From JAKFWF01 sp963750535 (GTDB lineage: Bacteria > Pseudomonadota > Alphaproteobacteria > Rhizobiales > Hyphomicrobiaceae): DNA of 64,000 nucleotides. Where the stretch lies: the NCBI GenBank assembly GCA_963750535.1, contig CAVVRF010000002.1:186001-250000 (forward strand), read 5' to 3'. The notes under the pieces are model-generated. The model ran no database searches. It was not told the DNA's origin and saw nothing but the letters and a program-made list of their open reading frames with translations. A program made the position numbers and the translations under genes. Shown here one piece after another: positions 26,775 to 37,229 of the stretch (its first letter is position 1; each line of letters begins with the position of its first letter).

Positions 26775-27600
26775 ACGCCGTCCTCGCCCGCTATCTGCGC
26801 AGCCCGTCGGCCACCCTTGGGCTGGGGCTGTTGGTGCTGGTGCTGCTGATGGCGGCGACGGCGGGGCTCATCTTTCCGCGCGATCCGCTGGGGCTCGCCG
26901 GCCGGCCGCTGCAGTGGCCGATGGAAAATCCTGCTTTCCTGCTCGGCACCGACAGCTCGGGGCGCGATATCGCGGCGCAGATTTTCCACGGCGCGCGCGT
27001 GTCGCTGCTGATCGGCTTCTTCGCCACCGCGGTGGCGATCCTGATCGGCATCCTGATCGGCGCCGTCGCCGGCTACTATGGCGGCATCGTCGACGACATC
27101 CTGATGCGCGTCACCGAAGCCTTCCAGACGCTGCCCAACTTCCTGCTGCTGCTGGTGCTGGTGGCGGTGTTCGGCTCGACGCTGCCGGTCGTGACGCTCG
27201 CCATCGGCATCGTGTCGTGGCCGGCGCCGGCGCGCCTGACACGGGCGGAGTTCATGAGCCTGCGCGGCCGCGAGTTCGTGCAGGCGACGCGCGTCCTGGG
27301 CCTGCGCGACCTGCAGATCATCTTCCGCGAGATCCTGCCCAATGCGCTGCCGCCGGTGATCGTCTACGCCAGCGTGGTGATGGCGGTATCGATCCTGCTG
27401 GAAAGCGCGCTGGCGTTCCTCAACCTGTCCGATCCGAACGTCGCTTCCTGGGGCAATCTGATCGGCTCCGGCCGCGGCGTGCTGCGCACACAGTGGTACG
27501 TGTCGGCGATCCCAGGCGTCGCCATCATCATCACCGTGCTCGCCGTGTCGCTGGTCGGCCAGGGCCTCAACGATGCGCTCAACCCGCGGCTGAAACAGCG

Positions 27601-27604
<4 letters not shown>
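26771..27604 (+). CDS. ABC transporter permease, DppC type
   Basis: 277 residues, GTG start overlapping the previous stop (GTGA). Second permease. After the first helix comes the periplasmic segment with PMENPAFLLGTDSSGRDIAAQIFHGAR, the classic DppC/OppC signature, then five more helices and the EAA loop QATRVLGLRDLQIIFREILPNALPP. It overlaps the ATPase gene by four bases (ATGA). The frame is open far upstream on the same strand, but no earlier start matches the family. Confidence 0.93.
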
Positions 27605-29229
<1,625 letters not shown>

Positions 29230-29377
29230 CGATAGGACTGCACGCCTGCGCAGCAGCGCAAGTGCAGTATTGCTCGTGACGCACTCGATTGATGGCAGTC
29301 GCGGCAGTGGCGGTGGTTGTTGAAGGCGCAGCGACGCCGGATGCGGAATCCGAGCTTCGCATCGCCCGGCCGGGATG

Positions 29378-30751
29378 CTACCCGCCCAGCGCGATCAGCT
29401 TCGCCTTGTCGGTCAGGATGTACATCCGGCCCTGGGCGACCACCGGCGCAATGAATATCGGCGCGCCGAGCTCCTGGGTCTGCACCAGCTTGCCGGTCGC
29501 GGCTTCCACGGATGAGAGCTGGCCCTTGCTCGAGGCGAGCCACAGGTAGCCGCCGGCGAGCGTCGGTCCGGACCAGGTTCCGGACCCCGGCAGCTTGGTC
29601 GTCCACTGGATCTTGCCGTCGCGGCGGGTGATCGCCAGCAACTGCCCGGAGGTATCGACCACGAATACACTTTCACCGGCGACCCAAGGCGTCTGGGTGC
29701 CCGGCACGTTGAGCGACCACAGGCGCTCGCCGGTCTTCTGCTGGGTCGCGATCATGCGGCCGCCGTGACCGACCGCGAACACCATGCCCTGGTCCATGGC
29801 CGGCCTCGCCGCGTCGCTCATGCTGGCGATCGCGGAAGCAGTGCGGGTGCGCGCCAGGCTTTCCTGCCAGACCTGCTGGCCGTCGGCGGCCCGCAAGGCC
29901 ACGACGTCGCCTGACGGGTATGGCACCACGACGACGTCGCCGTCGATCGCCGGGCTTGGGTTCGAGATGATGCTGGTCCGATCGGGCAGGCCGCGGAAGC
30001 TCCACAGCTCGTTGCCGTCGCCGCCGTTGAGGCAGACGAAGCGTCCCTCGGTGGTGGCGACGAAGACGCGATCGTTGGCGGCGGTCGGCGACGACCGCAC
30101 CGGAACTCCGAGCGACTTTTCCCACAGCTTTTTGCCCGACGCGGGGTCGAGCGCCACTACCGTGCCAAACCCGGTAGCGGCGTAGATGCGGCCGCCATCG
30201 GCAGCGAGGCCGCCGCCATAGCCCTTCTCGCTCTTTTCTTTCTCCGGCGTCAGGTCAGTGCGCCACACCGCCGAGCCGCCGGATGCGGCGAAGGCACTGA
30301 CGCGCGCCGCCGCGTCGAGCGTGTAGACACGGTCTTCGTAGACGATCGGGCTCGCCGTTAGCTTGCCGGACGAGGAGGACCCGCTGCCGGCATCGGCGCT
30401 CCAGGTCTGGCGAACCGCGCTCGCGAGCGCGAGGTGACCCGGCGCGTTGTTGGCCTGCCCGCCCGGCTGGGTCCAGCCGTCGTTGGCGCGAGCTGGTGGC
30501 AAGGTGATCGGCTTGTCGGCGCTGGCGAGATCGCCTGGGATCTTCTCCGCCGCCTGGATCACCGGAATGCGGTTGCCCGGCAGTGGCTTCTGCTTCTCGG
30601 CGAATGGGTTGAGGTCGGTGATCTTTGGCATGCTTGGCAGGCTGTCGCTGGCACAGCCGGCAACCCCGCCGGCCGCGATGCCGACCACCAAGGCAAGCAT
30701 CGCCGCACGGCCGCATCGGCCTGCCTGTGGTCTTGTGCTTGCCTCGCCCAT
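29378..30751 (-). CDS. bamB: Outer membrane assembly lipoprotein BamB (PQQ-like beta-propeller)
   Basis: 457 residues. A lipoprotein signal ends in the lipobox VAGC with C33 as the lipidated residue. The rest is an eight-bladed propeller with repeated blade motifs such as VYTLDAAARVSAF, IYAATGFGTVVALDPASGKKLWEK, VFVATTEGRFVCLNGGDGNELWSF and the final MYILTDKAKLIAL. BamB assists the BAM complex in folding outer membrane proteins. It is encoded 11 bases after the TPR protein, an arrangement shared with YfgM-BamB of other proteobacteria. The der GTPase gene, often next, does not follow. Confidence 0.92.
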   Translation of the reverse strand: MGEASTRPQAGRCGRAAMLALVVGIAAGGVAGCASDSLPSMPKITDLNPFAEKQKPLPGNRIPVIQAAEKIPGDLASADKPITLPPARANDGWTQPGGQANNAPGHLALASAVRQTWSADAGSGSSSSGKLTASPIVYEDRVYTLDAAARVSAFAASGGSAVWRTDLTPEKEKSEKGYGGGLAADGGRIYAATGFGTVVALDPASGKKLWEKSLGVPVRSSPTAANDRVFVATTEGRFVCLNGGDGNELWSFRGLPDRTSIISNPSPAIDGDVVVVPYPSGDVVALRAADGQQVWQESLARTRTASAIASMSDAARPAMDQGMVFAVGHGGRMIATQQKTGERLWSLNVPGTQTPWVAGESVFVVDTSGQLLAITRRDGKIQWTTKLPGSGTWSGPTLAGGYLWLASSKGQLSSVEAATGKLVQTQELGAPIFIAPVVAQGRMYILTDKAKLIALGG

Positions 30752-30762
30752 CGGCCCCCCGC

Positions 30763-31512
30763 CTACTTCGCCTTCTTTTCCTCGGCCGGCTTCAATGGCT
30801 CCGAGGACTTCTGCGCCGCAGTTCCGGCTGCGGGCGGCGCCGCCGCCGATAGTTCCGTCGCAACGATCGTCGCCATCACCAGCTTCACCCGCTCGAGAAT
30901 CGACGGCGGGACACTGCGCTCGCCAAGCAGCAACTCATTGAACTTGCGCGCCTGCTCGATCTGCCCGTGCTTCAACGCCGCCAACCCCATCAGCTCGCGG
31001 GCGGAGTATCGCCACGTGTTGGAGTTGTCGGTCAAATCGATGAGCCAATTCTGCATCTCGGTCCAGTCCGCCTGATCGAGCCGCAGAGCGGCCGCCTGGA
31101 GCCGGGCGAAATCGGTGAGAATCGGATCGGCTGTCCGCGCCTTGGCGAACGCGTCGTAGGCGGCAACGGCCTCCGCCGTCTTGCCGGCCTTGGCGGCGGC
31201 GGCGGCGAGCCGCAACTGCGACAATGCCGCATAGCCCGCCGGCCCGTCCTTGGCGATCTTGTCGAGCGCCGCGGTCGCCTCGTCGGCCTTGCCGCTGGCG
31301 ATCATCTGCGCGGCGGCATCGTAGCTGGCGCCCGAGGCCTCGATCGCGACCTGTTGCTGGTGCAGGTAGATCTGATAGCCGCCGACACCGAGGATCAGCG
31401 CGGCCGCGGCGACGACGAAATATGTACCGTAATCCTTCCAGAGCTTGAGGATCTGCTCGCGACGCATCTCCTCGTCGATTTCCCGGAAGATCGTATCCTG
31501 CTGATCGGCCAT
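30763..31512 (-). CDS. YfgM-like tetratricopeptide protein, membrane anchored
   Basis: 249 residues. A short cytoplasmic N-terminus (IFREIDEEMRREQILKLWKDYG) leads to one membrane helix (about 30-50) and a periplasmic helical part built of TPR-like hairpins with alanine-rich repeats. The acidic/lysine tail is low complexity. This is the PF09976 family layout; the E. coli homologue YfgM works with the SecYEG/PpiD chaperone network and is co-encoded with BamB, as here. Start at 31512 (MADQQD), six codons after an in-frame upstream ATG. Confidence 0.87.
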   Translation of the reverse strand: MADQQDTIFREIDEEMRREQILKLWKDYGTYFVVAAAALILGVGGYQIYLHQQQVAIEASGASYDAAAQMIASGKADEATAALDKIAKDGPAGYAALSQLRLAAAAAKAGKTAEAVAAYDAFAKARTADPILTDFARLQAAALRLDQADWTEMQNWLIDLTDNSNTWRYSARELMGLAALKHGQIEQARKFNELLLGERSVPPSILERVKLVMATIVATELSAAAPPAAGTAAQKSSEPLKPAEEKKAK

Positions 31513-31688
31513 GATCCTTGTCCGCGTCACTCGTCTGTTGCAACACGCCCTGCCGTTGCCAGTCGTTTAGGCAGCCAGCCGGCCCACATGGGCAAGAGAC
31601 ATAGCCAATTGCGGCCCTTCCGCAATGCTCAAGGCACTTTATTTCGGGCGAATTTGCGGCCCGCGGGCCTGTGGACAACCTCGGCGGG

Positions 31689-33002
31689 TCAGGAAAACAG
31701 CGGGTCCAGCTCGCGGTAATCGGGAAGCTCCCGGGCGATTAACCTTCCACTGCGCAGCACCGCGCGGTCCGATTGCGGCCGGGAGAGCAGCTCGGTCCAG
31801 GTGCGCGCCGGCATCGCGACGAGGTCGGCTGCCGCACCCTGGTGCAGCAGCCCGGCGCCGGCAGCGCCGATGATTGCGGCCGGCGTCGCGGTGATCGCCC
31901 GCGGCCAGCCACCTACCGGATGGTCGAGATGGGCGATCCGCACCGCTTCCCGGAATACCTCCAGCGCGTCGAGGTCGCCGTAGGCATAGAACGGGTCGCG
32001 GGTGTTGTCGGAGGCGATGGCGACCGGCACGCCGCGAGCTTCGAGCTCGTGCAGCAGCGTGACGCCGCGGCGTCGCGGTGTGCGCCCGCCGCCACGGTCC
32101 TGCAAGTAGAGGTTGCAGAGCGGCAAGGCCACCACTGATATGCCGGCGCGCGCGACCAGATCCATCGTCGCCGCCGCCTGATCCTCGGGCTGGATCGATA
32201 GCGAGCAGCAGTGGCCAACCAGGATCTGACCCTGGAAGCCATAACGCAGCGCCGTCTCGGCGATTACGCGCAGCGAGGTGGCGGCCGGGTCGAGCGCCTC
32301 GTCGACGTGGAAGTCGAGGTTCCAGCCACGGTCCGAGGCGAGCCGGACGAGGCGGTCGAGACCCTCGGCGAGACTGGCGGTCATGTAGGTGACGGCGCCG
32401 AGCGTCCGCCCATGTGCGGCGATCGCGGCCGTCACGTCGGCCATGTGCGCGTCGTCGAGGGCGAGGTCGATCGGGAACAGCGGCGAGGCGTCGAGCGCGA
32501 TCCGGTCGCGCCAGCGGTCCTTCAGCTCGGCGTAGACCGGCCACGTTATGCGCGTCTGCTCGATCCGGCTGTCGAGGTGGGTCCTGATCGCCACCGTGCC
32601 GTGGGCAAGGGCGCAGCGCAGCGCAAATTCCATCCTCGGCATCAGGTCGGCGGCCGACCAGTTGGCGGCGCGGTCAGCCATCACGGTCGAGAGCGCGCCC
32701 TGGAACGTTCCGTCGGGGTTGGCGGCGCGTGGCCAGATGTGACCCTTGTCGAGGTGGGTGTGGCAGTCGACGAAGCCCGGCCACACCATGCCACGGTCGA
32801 GATCGATCGCGGCGGCGGCCGGCGGGCGAATACCGGCCGGCGTAATCGCGTCGATCCTGCCGCCAGCGATCGTGATATCGACCACCGCCAGGCCCTCGGC
32901 GTCGGCGGCCAGGCTGACGCCGTCGACCAGGCAGGCCGGAACGGTGGCATTGCGCAGCGTAGCTTCGCTGCCAAGACCGGTGAATTTGTCGCGCCAGCTC
33001 AC
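31689..33002 (-). CDS. codA: Cytosine deaminase-type amidohydrolase
   Basis: 437 residues. A TIM-barrel metal-dependent deaminase. The metal-site motif DCHTHLDKGH carries H81 and H83; later blocks are IRTHLD, FHVDEA (ligand His and catalytic Glu), ILVGHCCSL and the aspartate block IASDNTRDPFYAYGDLD, the pattern of CodA/cytosine deaminases rather than dihydroorotases. It converts cytosine (or a related pyrimidine or creatinine-like ring) to its oxo form. Encoded four bases after the permease gene and last of an import operon, so it probably acts on the imported compound. Confidence 0.87.
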   Translation of the reverse strand: MSWRDKFTGLGSEATLRNATVPACLVDGVSLAADAEGLAVVDITIAGGRIDAITPAGIRPPAAAAIDLDRGMVWPGFVDCHTHLDKGHIWPRAANPDGTFQGALSTVMADRAANWSAADLMPRMEFALRCALAHGTVAIRTHLDSRIEQTRITWPVYAELKDRWRDRIALDASPLFPIDLALDDAHMADVTAAIAAHGRTLGAVTYMTASLAEGLDRLVRLASDRGWNLDFHVDEALDPAATSLRVIAETALRYGFQGQILVGHCCSLSIQPEDQAAATMDLVARAGISVVALPLCNLYLQDRGGGRTPRRRGVTLLHELEARGVPVAIASDNTRDPFYAYGDLDALEVFREAVRIAHLDHPVGGWPRAITATPAAIIGAAGAGLLHQGAAADLVAMPARTWTELLSRPQSDRAVLRSGRLIARELPDYRELDPLFS

Positions 33003-33006
33003 CGCT

Positions 33007-33897
33007 TCATGCCTCCCGCCGGATGGCGCTCTCGTGCCAGCGGTGCAGCAGCCGGTGCGCGATCCAGCTCGTCACCAGGAAGATCGCGATGCCGCTGGCT
33101 GAGATCAGCAGCAACGCCGCGAACATCCGCGGGATCTTCAGGTTGTAGCTCGATTCCAGAATGCGGTAGGCAAGACCCGAGGCGTTGCCGCCGGTCCCGG
33201 CGACGAACTCCGCGACCACGGCGCCGATCAGCGCCAGGCCGCCCGAGATCTTCAGGCCGCCAAGAAAATACGGTAGCGCCGACGGCAGGCGCAGATGGCG
33301 CAGCGTCTGCCATCGCGAGGCACCATAGAGCCGGAACAGGTCGACAAGGTTGTGGTCGGCCGAATTGAGGCCGAGGATCGTGTTCGACAGGATCGGGAAG
33401 AACGCGACGATCCAGGCACAAACCAGGAGCGACAGATTGATGTCGCCGATCCAGATGATGATCAACGGCGCGATCGCGACCACCGGCGTTACCTGCAGCA
33501 CCACCGCGTACGGAAACAGCGACATCTCGAGCCATTTCGACTGGGTGAACAGGACCGCCAGCGACACGCCCACGGCGACCGCCGCGATCAGCGCCGCGAA
33601 TGTGATCCGCAAGGTCACCCACAGCGACGTCGACAGCGTCGGCCAATCGGCGACCAGCGTCTTGGCGATCAGCAGCGGACCGGGGAGGATGTAGGGCGGA
33701 ATGCCCTTGACGTGCACGATCAATTCCCAGCCGGCCAGGGCAAGGATGCCGATCACGATCGGCGCCAGGATGCCCGGCCAGGCGCTGCGCGCGATGCCGA
33801 GGATGCGGGGCTCGTCGGCGAACACCGGCCGCGCCGCGCTGTCGGTGCCATCGCTCGGCGCGGCGACGGTCGGCTCGCGGTCGGCGGTGGTCGTCAT
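33007..33897 (-). CDS. ABC transporter permease, SsuC/TauC/ThiX type
   Basis: 296 residues. A 50-residue polar N-terminal tail precedes six membrane helices, with the EAA loop as FRLYGASRWQTLRHLRLPSALPYFLGGLK. It belongs to the BPD_transp_1 family used for nitrate, sulfonate, taurine and hydroxymethylpyrimidine import. The start codon overlaps the ATPase stop (ATGA), and the deaminase follows four bases after the stop, so the genes are translationally coupled. Confidence 0.9.
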   Translation of the reverse strand: MTTTADREPTVAAPSDGTDSAARPVFADEPRILGIARSAWPGILAPIVIGILALAGWELIVHVKGIPPYILPGPLLIAKTLVADWPTLSTSLWVTLRITFAALIAAVAVGVSLAVLFTQSKWLEMSLFPYAVVLQVTPVVAIAPLIIIWIGDINLSLLVCAWIVAFFPILSNTILGLNSADHNLVDLFRLYGASRWQTLRHLRLPSALPYFLGGLKISGGLALIGAVVAEFVAGTGGNASGLAYRILESSYNLKIPRMFAALLLISASGIAIFLVTSWIAHRLLHRWHESAIRREA

Positions 33898-34727
33898 GCG
33901 GTTATCGCCTTCTTCAAGGTCTCGGACGCGACGCGGCAGAGCTGCGCATATTCGGCCGAGGTGCGGAACAAATCGTCACGCGGATAGGGCGAGGCGACGG
34001 CGAGGTCGGCCATGATGCGCCCCGGTCGCGCCGCCATCACCGCGATCCGCTGCGACAGGTAGACCGACTCGAACACCGAGTGCGTCACGAATACCACCGA
34101 GAAGCGCCGCTGCCACCACATCGACAGCAGGTCGTCGTTGAGCTTGTGGCGGGTGATCTCGTCGAGCGCGGCGAACGGCTCGTCCATCAGCAGGATACGC
34201 GGGCGGGTGACCAGCGCGCGCGCGATCGACACCCGCATGCGCATGCCGCCCGACAGCTCGCGCGGGTAGGAATTCTCGAAGCCTGCGAGCCCGACGAGCT
34301 TCAGCGTCTCGGCCGCCTCTGATGCCGCTTGCGATCTCGCCATGCCCTTCAGCTTCAGCGGCAGCATCACGTTGCCGAGCGCCGTCGCCCACGGCATCAG
34401 CGTCGGCTCCTGGAAGACGAAGCCGATGTCGGGGCGCGTCTGGGCATTGCCGTTCTCGCCCCACGCGATCTCGCCGGCGCTCGGCGAGACGAGGCCGGCG
34501 ATCATTCGCAGCAGCGTGGACTTGCCGCAACCGGAAGGCCCGAGCAGGCTGATGAACTCACCTTCACGCAAGCCGATGTTGACGTCGCGCACCGCGAGCG
34601 TTCCGTTGGCGAACTGCTTCGAGACGTGGCGCACGGTGACGAGCGTGCGGTGCCGAGATTCACTCTCCCCCTGCTTCAGAGGGAGAGGGACAGGGAGAGG
34701 GGCGGCCACTTGCTCGGACAAGGTCAT
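33894..34727 (-). CDS. ABC transporter ATP-binding protein, SsuB/TauB type
   Basis: 277 residues as called. Walker A GPSGCGKST, Q-loop FVFQEPTLMPW, signature LSGGMRMRVSIARAL, Walker B ILLMDEPFAALD and H-loop VFVTHSVFES are all intact. Residues 1-25 (VAAPLPVPLPLKQGESESRH) are encoded by a copy of the intergenic CTCTCCCC palindrome (about 34656-34700), so this N-terminus may be an artefact of repeat insertion or a later GTG may be the true start (the ATPase fold begins at VRHVSKQFANG). Coupled to the permease gene by a four-base overlap. Confidence 0.9.
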   Translation of the reverse strand: MTLSEQVAAPLPVPLPLKQGESESRHRTLVTVRHVSKQFANGTLAVRDVNIGLREGEFISLLGPSGCGKSTLLRMIAGLVSPSAGEIAWGENGNAQTRPDIGFVFQEPTLMPWATALGNVMLPLKLKGMARSQAASEAAETLKLVGLAGFENSYPRELSGGMRMRVSIARALVTRPRILLMDEPFAALDEITRHKLNDDLLSMWWQRRFSVVFVTHSVFESVYLSQRIAVMAARPGRIMADLAVASPYPRDDLFRTSAEYAQLCRVASETLKKAITA

Positions 34728-34833
34728 TGGGACGTTCAGAGGCCCTCAAAAGATCATGCGGAATGTAGGCGGTGTTTGAGCAAGCCGCCGCCCCTCACCC
34801 TCGGCCGCCGCTCCCGCGTCGGCCTCTCCCTCT

Positions 34834-34851
34834 CCCCCGAAGTAGCGGGGG
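34834..34851. repeat. C/G stem-loop between binding protein and ATPase genes
   Basis: CCCCCG-AAGTAG-CGGGGG, part of a longer 34788-34860 stretch with the same ctctccc/ggggaaagg theme as 25601-25642. It occupies most of the 138-base gap, where it could stabilise the upstream binding-protein message. Confidence 0.6.
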
Positions 34852-34865
34852 AAAGGGGAAGTGAG

Positions 34866-35894
34866 CTACAGCCCGGCGCCCTTGTTGATGAACTCGAGGC
34901 TGTAGGCCTTCTTCACGTCGAGGCCGGCCGGGAACACGCCGGCTGCCGACATGGTCTCGTAGAACCGCTGCCAGCGCTCGTTGGTCATGGCGCCGATGCC
35001 GAGCTTGAGGCTGTCGCCCGAGTGCACGATGCCCTTCTCGTTCATCACCTTCAGCGCATAGGCGATCTTCTCGTCGTCCATGTCGGGGTTGTCGCGCTTG
35101 ATCAGTGCGTTCGCCGCCGCATTGCCCTCGCCGCCCTTCATGTATGCGGCCCAGCCCTCGATCGTCGCGGTGACGAAGCGCTGCACGGCATCCTTCTTCT
35201 CGGCCACCAGCTTCGCCGAGATATTGACCGTGGTGTTGTAGTTCTCGAACCCGGCGTCGGCGATCAGATGCACCACGGGCTCGACGCCAGCCTTGCGGAT
35301 GGCGAACGGTTCCGACGACAGGAAGCCCTGCTGCGAGATGGTCTTGTCGGCGAGGAACGGCGCCATGTTGAAGGTGTAGGGGCGAGCCTGCTCGTCGGTA
35401 TATCCGAACTTGGCCTTGAGGAACGGCCAAAAGCTGTTGCGGCCGCCGGCGCCGACCAGGATCGGCTTGCCCTTCAAGGCCTCGAAGCTGTCGTTGCCGA
35501 CGCCGGGATGAGAGATGATGACCTGCGGATCCTTCTGGAAGATCGAGGCGATGCACAGGAAGGGCAGGTTCTCGCGGGCGTAATTGATCGCCTCGAACGA
35601 GTTCGACATGATCATGTCGACGCGCCCGCCGAGCAACAGCTGCGACGGGTTCTGCTGCGGTCCGCCCATGCGGATCTCGGCGTCGATGCCATGCTTCTTG
35701 TAGATACCGTTGGCAACCGCGTAATAGAAGCCGCCGTGCTCGGCCTGGGCCCGCCAGTTGGTCTGGTAGCTGAGCTTGTCCAGCCCCTGCGCCGTCACCT
35801 GGGTGCGAATGGCCGGACTTGCGATCGCTGCCGCGCCGCCGCCAGCGAGATACAAGACGCGCCGGCGCGAAACGCGAAGGGAATTCAGGGTCAT
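34866..35894 (-). CDS. ABC transporter substrate-binding protein, SsuA/THI5-like (NMT1 family)
   Basis: 342 residues. A Tat-type signal (VSRRRVLYLAGGGAAAIASPA) targets the periplasm. The mature part starts LSYQTNWRAQAEHGGFYYAVANGIYKKHGI, the hallmark opening of the NMT1/THI5-like family that binds pyrimidine precursors, nitrate, taurine or sulfonates. Because the same operon ends with a cytosine-deaminase-type enzyme, a pyrimidine such as cytosine or hydroxymethylpyrimidine is the best guess. Start at 35894, 13 codons after an in-frame ATG at 35933; the Tat motif then sits at the usual distance. Confidence 0.88.
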   Translation of the reverse strand: MTLNSLRVSRRRVLYLAGGGAAAIASPAIRTQVTAQGLDKLSYQTNWRAQAEHGGFYYAVANGIYKKHGIDAEIRMGGPQQNPSQLLLGGRVDMIMSNSFEAINYARENLPFLCIASIFQKDPQVIISHPGVGNDSFEALKGKPILVGAGGRNSFWPFLKAKFGYTDEQARPYTFNMAPFLADKTISQQGFLSSEPFAIRKAGVEPVVHLIADAGFENYNTTVNISAKLVAEKKDAVQRFVTATIEGWAAYMKGGEGNAAANALIKRDNPDMDDEKIAYALKVMNEKGIVHSGDSLKLGIGAMTNERWQRFYETMSAAGVFPAGLDVKKAYSLEFINKGAGL

Positions 35895-35966
35895 GGGTTC
35901 GGCTCCTCGGGTGAATGCGCTCCGGTTGCCCATCTCCCGGAACGCGCCATCAGATGCTGCTCAACT

Positions 35967-36131
35967 CTAGTGTCCCGATCGCGAAATTCGCTTCATTCGC
36001 ATGGCTATCTGACGAACTTCGCGATCGATAAGGACACTAGCAAATCCAAGCTTCTAGTGTGGCTTATGATTTCGAAGTCCGCACTGGAGTATGCCGCAAG
36101 TATGAAGCGGACTTCGAAATCGCCACACTAG
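35967..36131. repeat. Double-hairpin dispersed repeat, copy 2
   Basis: 165 bp, same orientation and structure as 12103-12266: hairpin 1 (CTAGTGTCC...GGACACTAG), linker, hairpin 2 (CTAGTGTGGC...GCCACACTAG). It lies 72 bases upstream of the binding-protein gene start, so the transport operon's promoter must lie within it, beyond it or in that short gap. The rest of the gap to 36282 shows no gene. Confidence 0.9.
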
Positions 36132-36282
36132 ACGCTGCCATGCCGGCGGCAAGTGCCGACTGCGACGAAGCATTGCGTCGCGCGCTATGCTAAGCACGGC
36201 GGCCACATTTGGCATGCGCGATATTCAGGCAATTGCTGACCGGCGAGCGGGCATAGTGCGAGCGTTGCGACCGCATCTCATC

Positions 36283-36954
36283 TCAATCGATGAACGGATT
36301 GCTCTCGCGCTCGGCGCCGATCGTGCTGGTCGGTCCGTGGCCGCAGACGAAAGTCACATCGTCGCCGAGCGGCAAGATCTTGTTCTTGATGCTGCTGATC
36401 AGCTGGTCGTGGCTGCCGCCCGGAATGTCAGTGCGTCCGACCGATCCCTGGAACAACACGTCGCCCATCAGTGCGAACCGCTGCGCCCTGTTGAAGTACA
36501 CCACTGAGCCCGGCGAGTGGCCCGGGCAATGCAGGATCTCGAAAGTGTGGCCGGCGACCGTCACCGTGTCGCCTTCGATGAGCCAGCGGTCGGAGGTGGC
36601 GTTGTTCATCGTGCCAGGCACGCCATAGGTCGCCGCCTGTTTCTCGACGTTCTGCATGATCACCTCGTCGGCCTGGTGCGGGCCCTCGACCGGTACGTTG
36701 CCCAGCGCCGCCTTGAGCTCCATGGCACCGCCGACGTGGTCGAGATGTCCGTGGGTGAGCAGGATCTTCTCGACCGTCATGCCGACCTGCTTGATCGCCG
36801 CCAGGATGCGCGGCACGTCGCCGCCCGGATCGACCACACAGCCCGCCTTCGTCGACTCGTTCCACAGCAGCGTGCAGTTCTGCTGGAACGGCGTGACCGG
36901 GACGATCGCGGCCCTGAGGCTGGCGGGCTTGGCGGTGGAGTTGGTCGCGGACAT
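36283..36954 (-). CDS. MBL-fold metallo-hydrolase (glyoxalase II-like)
   Basis: 223 residues. The metal motif THGHLDH gives H68, H70, D72, H73; further ligands are H in LHCPGHSPGS, D in LMGDVLFQGS and H in VCGHGPTS, a complete binuclear site. The set resembles small GloB-like proteins (YcbL type) rather than full glyoxalase II, since the C-terminal helical glutathione domain is missing. It probably hydrolyses a thioester. Start at 36954 (MSATNST); the frame continues to 37068 without conserved sequence. Confidence 0.88.
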   Translation of the reverse strand: MSATNSTAKPASLRAAIVPVTPFQQNCTLLWNESTKAGCVVDPGGDVPRILAAIKQVGMTVEKILLTHGHLDHVGGAMELKAALGNVPVEGPHQADEVIMQNVEKQAATYGVPGTMNNATSDRWLIEGDTVTVAGHTFEILHCPGHSPGSVVYFNRAQRFALMGDVLFQGSVGRTDIPGGSHDQLISSIKNKILPLGDDVTFVCGHGPTSTIGAERESNPFID

Positions 36955-37229
36955 GGTCGGCTCGAGGGCTGGGTGGCGATTGCCCGGGGCAACAAGCACG
37001 CGAGGGTGGGGAGCGCAAGAGCCCGCGGCGGCGACGGCGAGTGCGGCCACCGCGCGATCCGATTGCATGTCGTCGGCGCCACGCGCCGCGGGCGATAGCA
37101 GGCGATATCTGTGTCATTGCGCCGCATGGCCTGTTCCAGCTACCCTATTTGCGGGGGCGCTGAACGCCCAGTGATCACCGACTGACTGCGCGTGGCGGAG
37201 CGCCTCGATCCGAGCAAGGAGGCACTGCG

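Noticed and set aside
35895..35966. TPP riboswitch upstream of the THI5-like binding protein
   Set aside because: No conserved thi-box core is seen in the leader, and the gap is too short for a complete riboswitch before the repeat begins.
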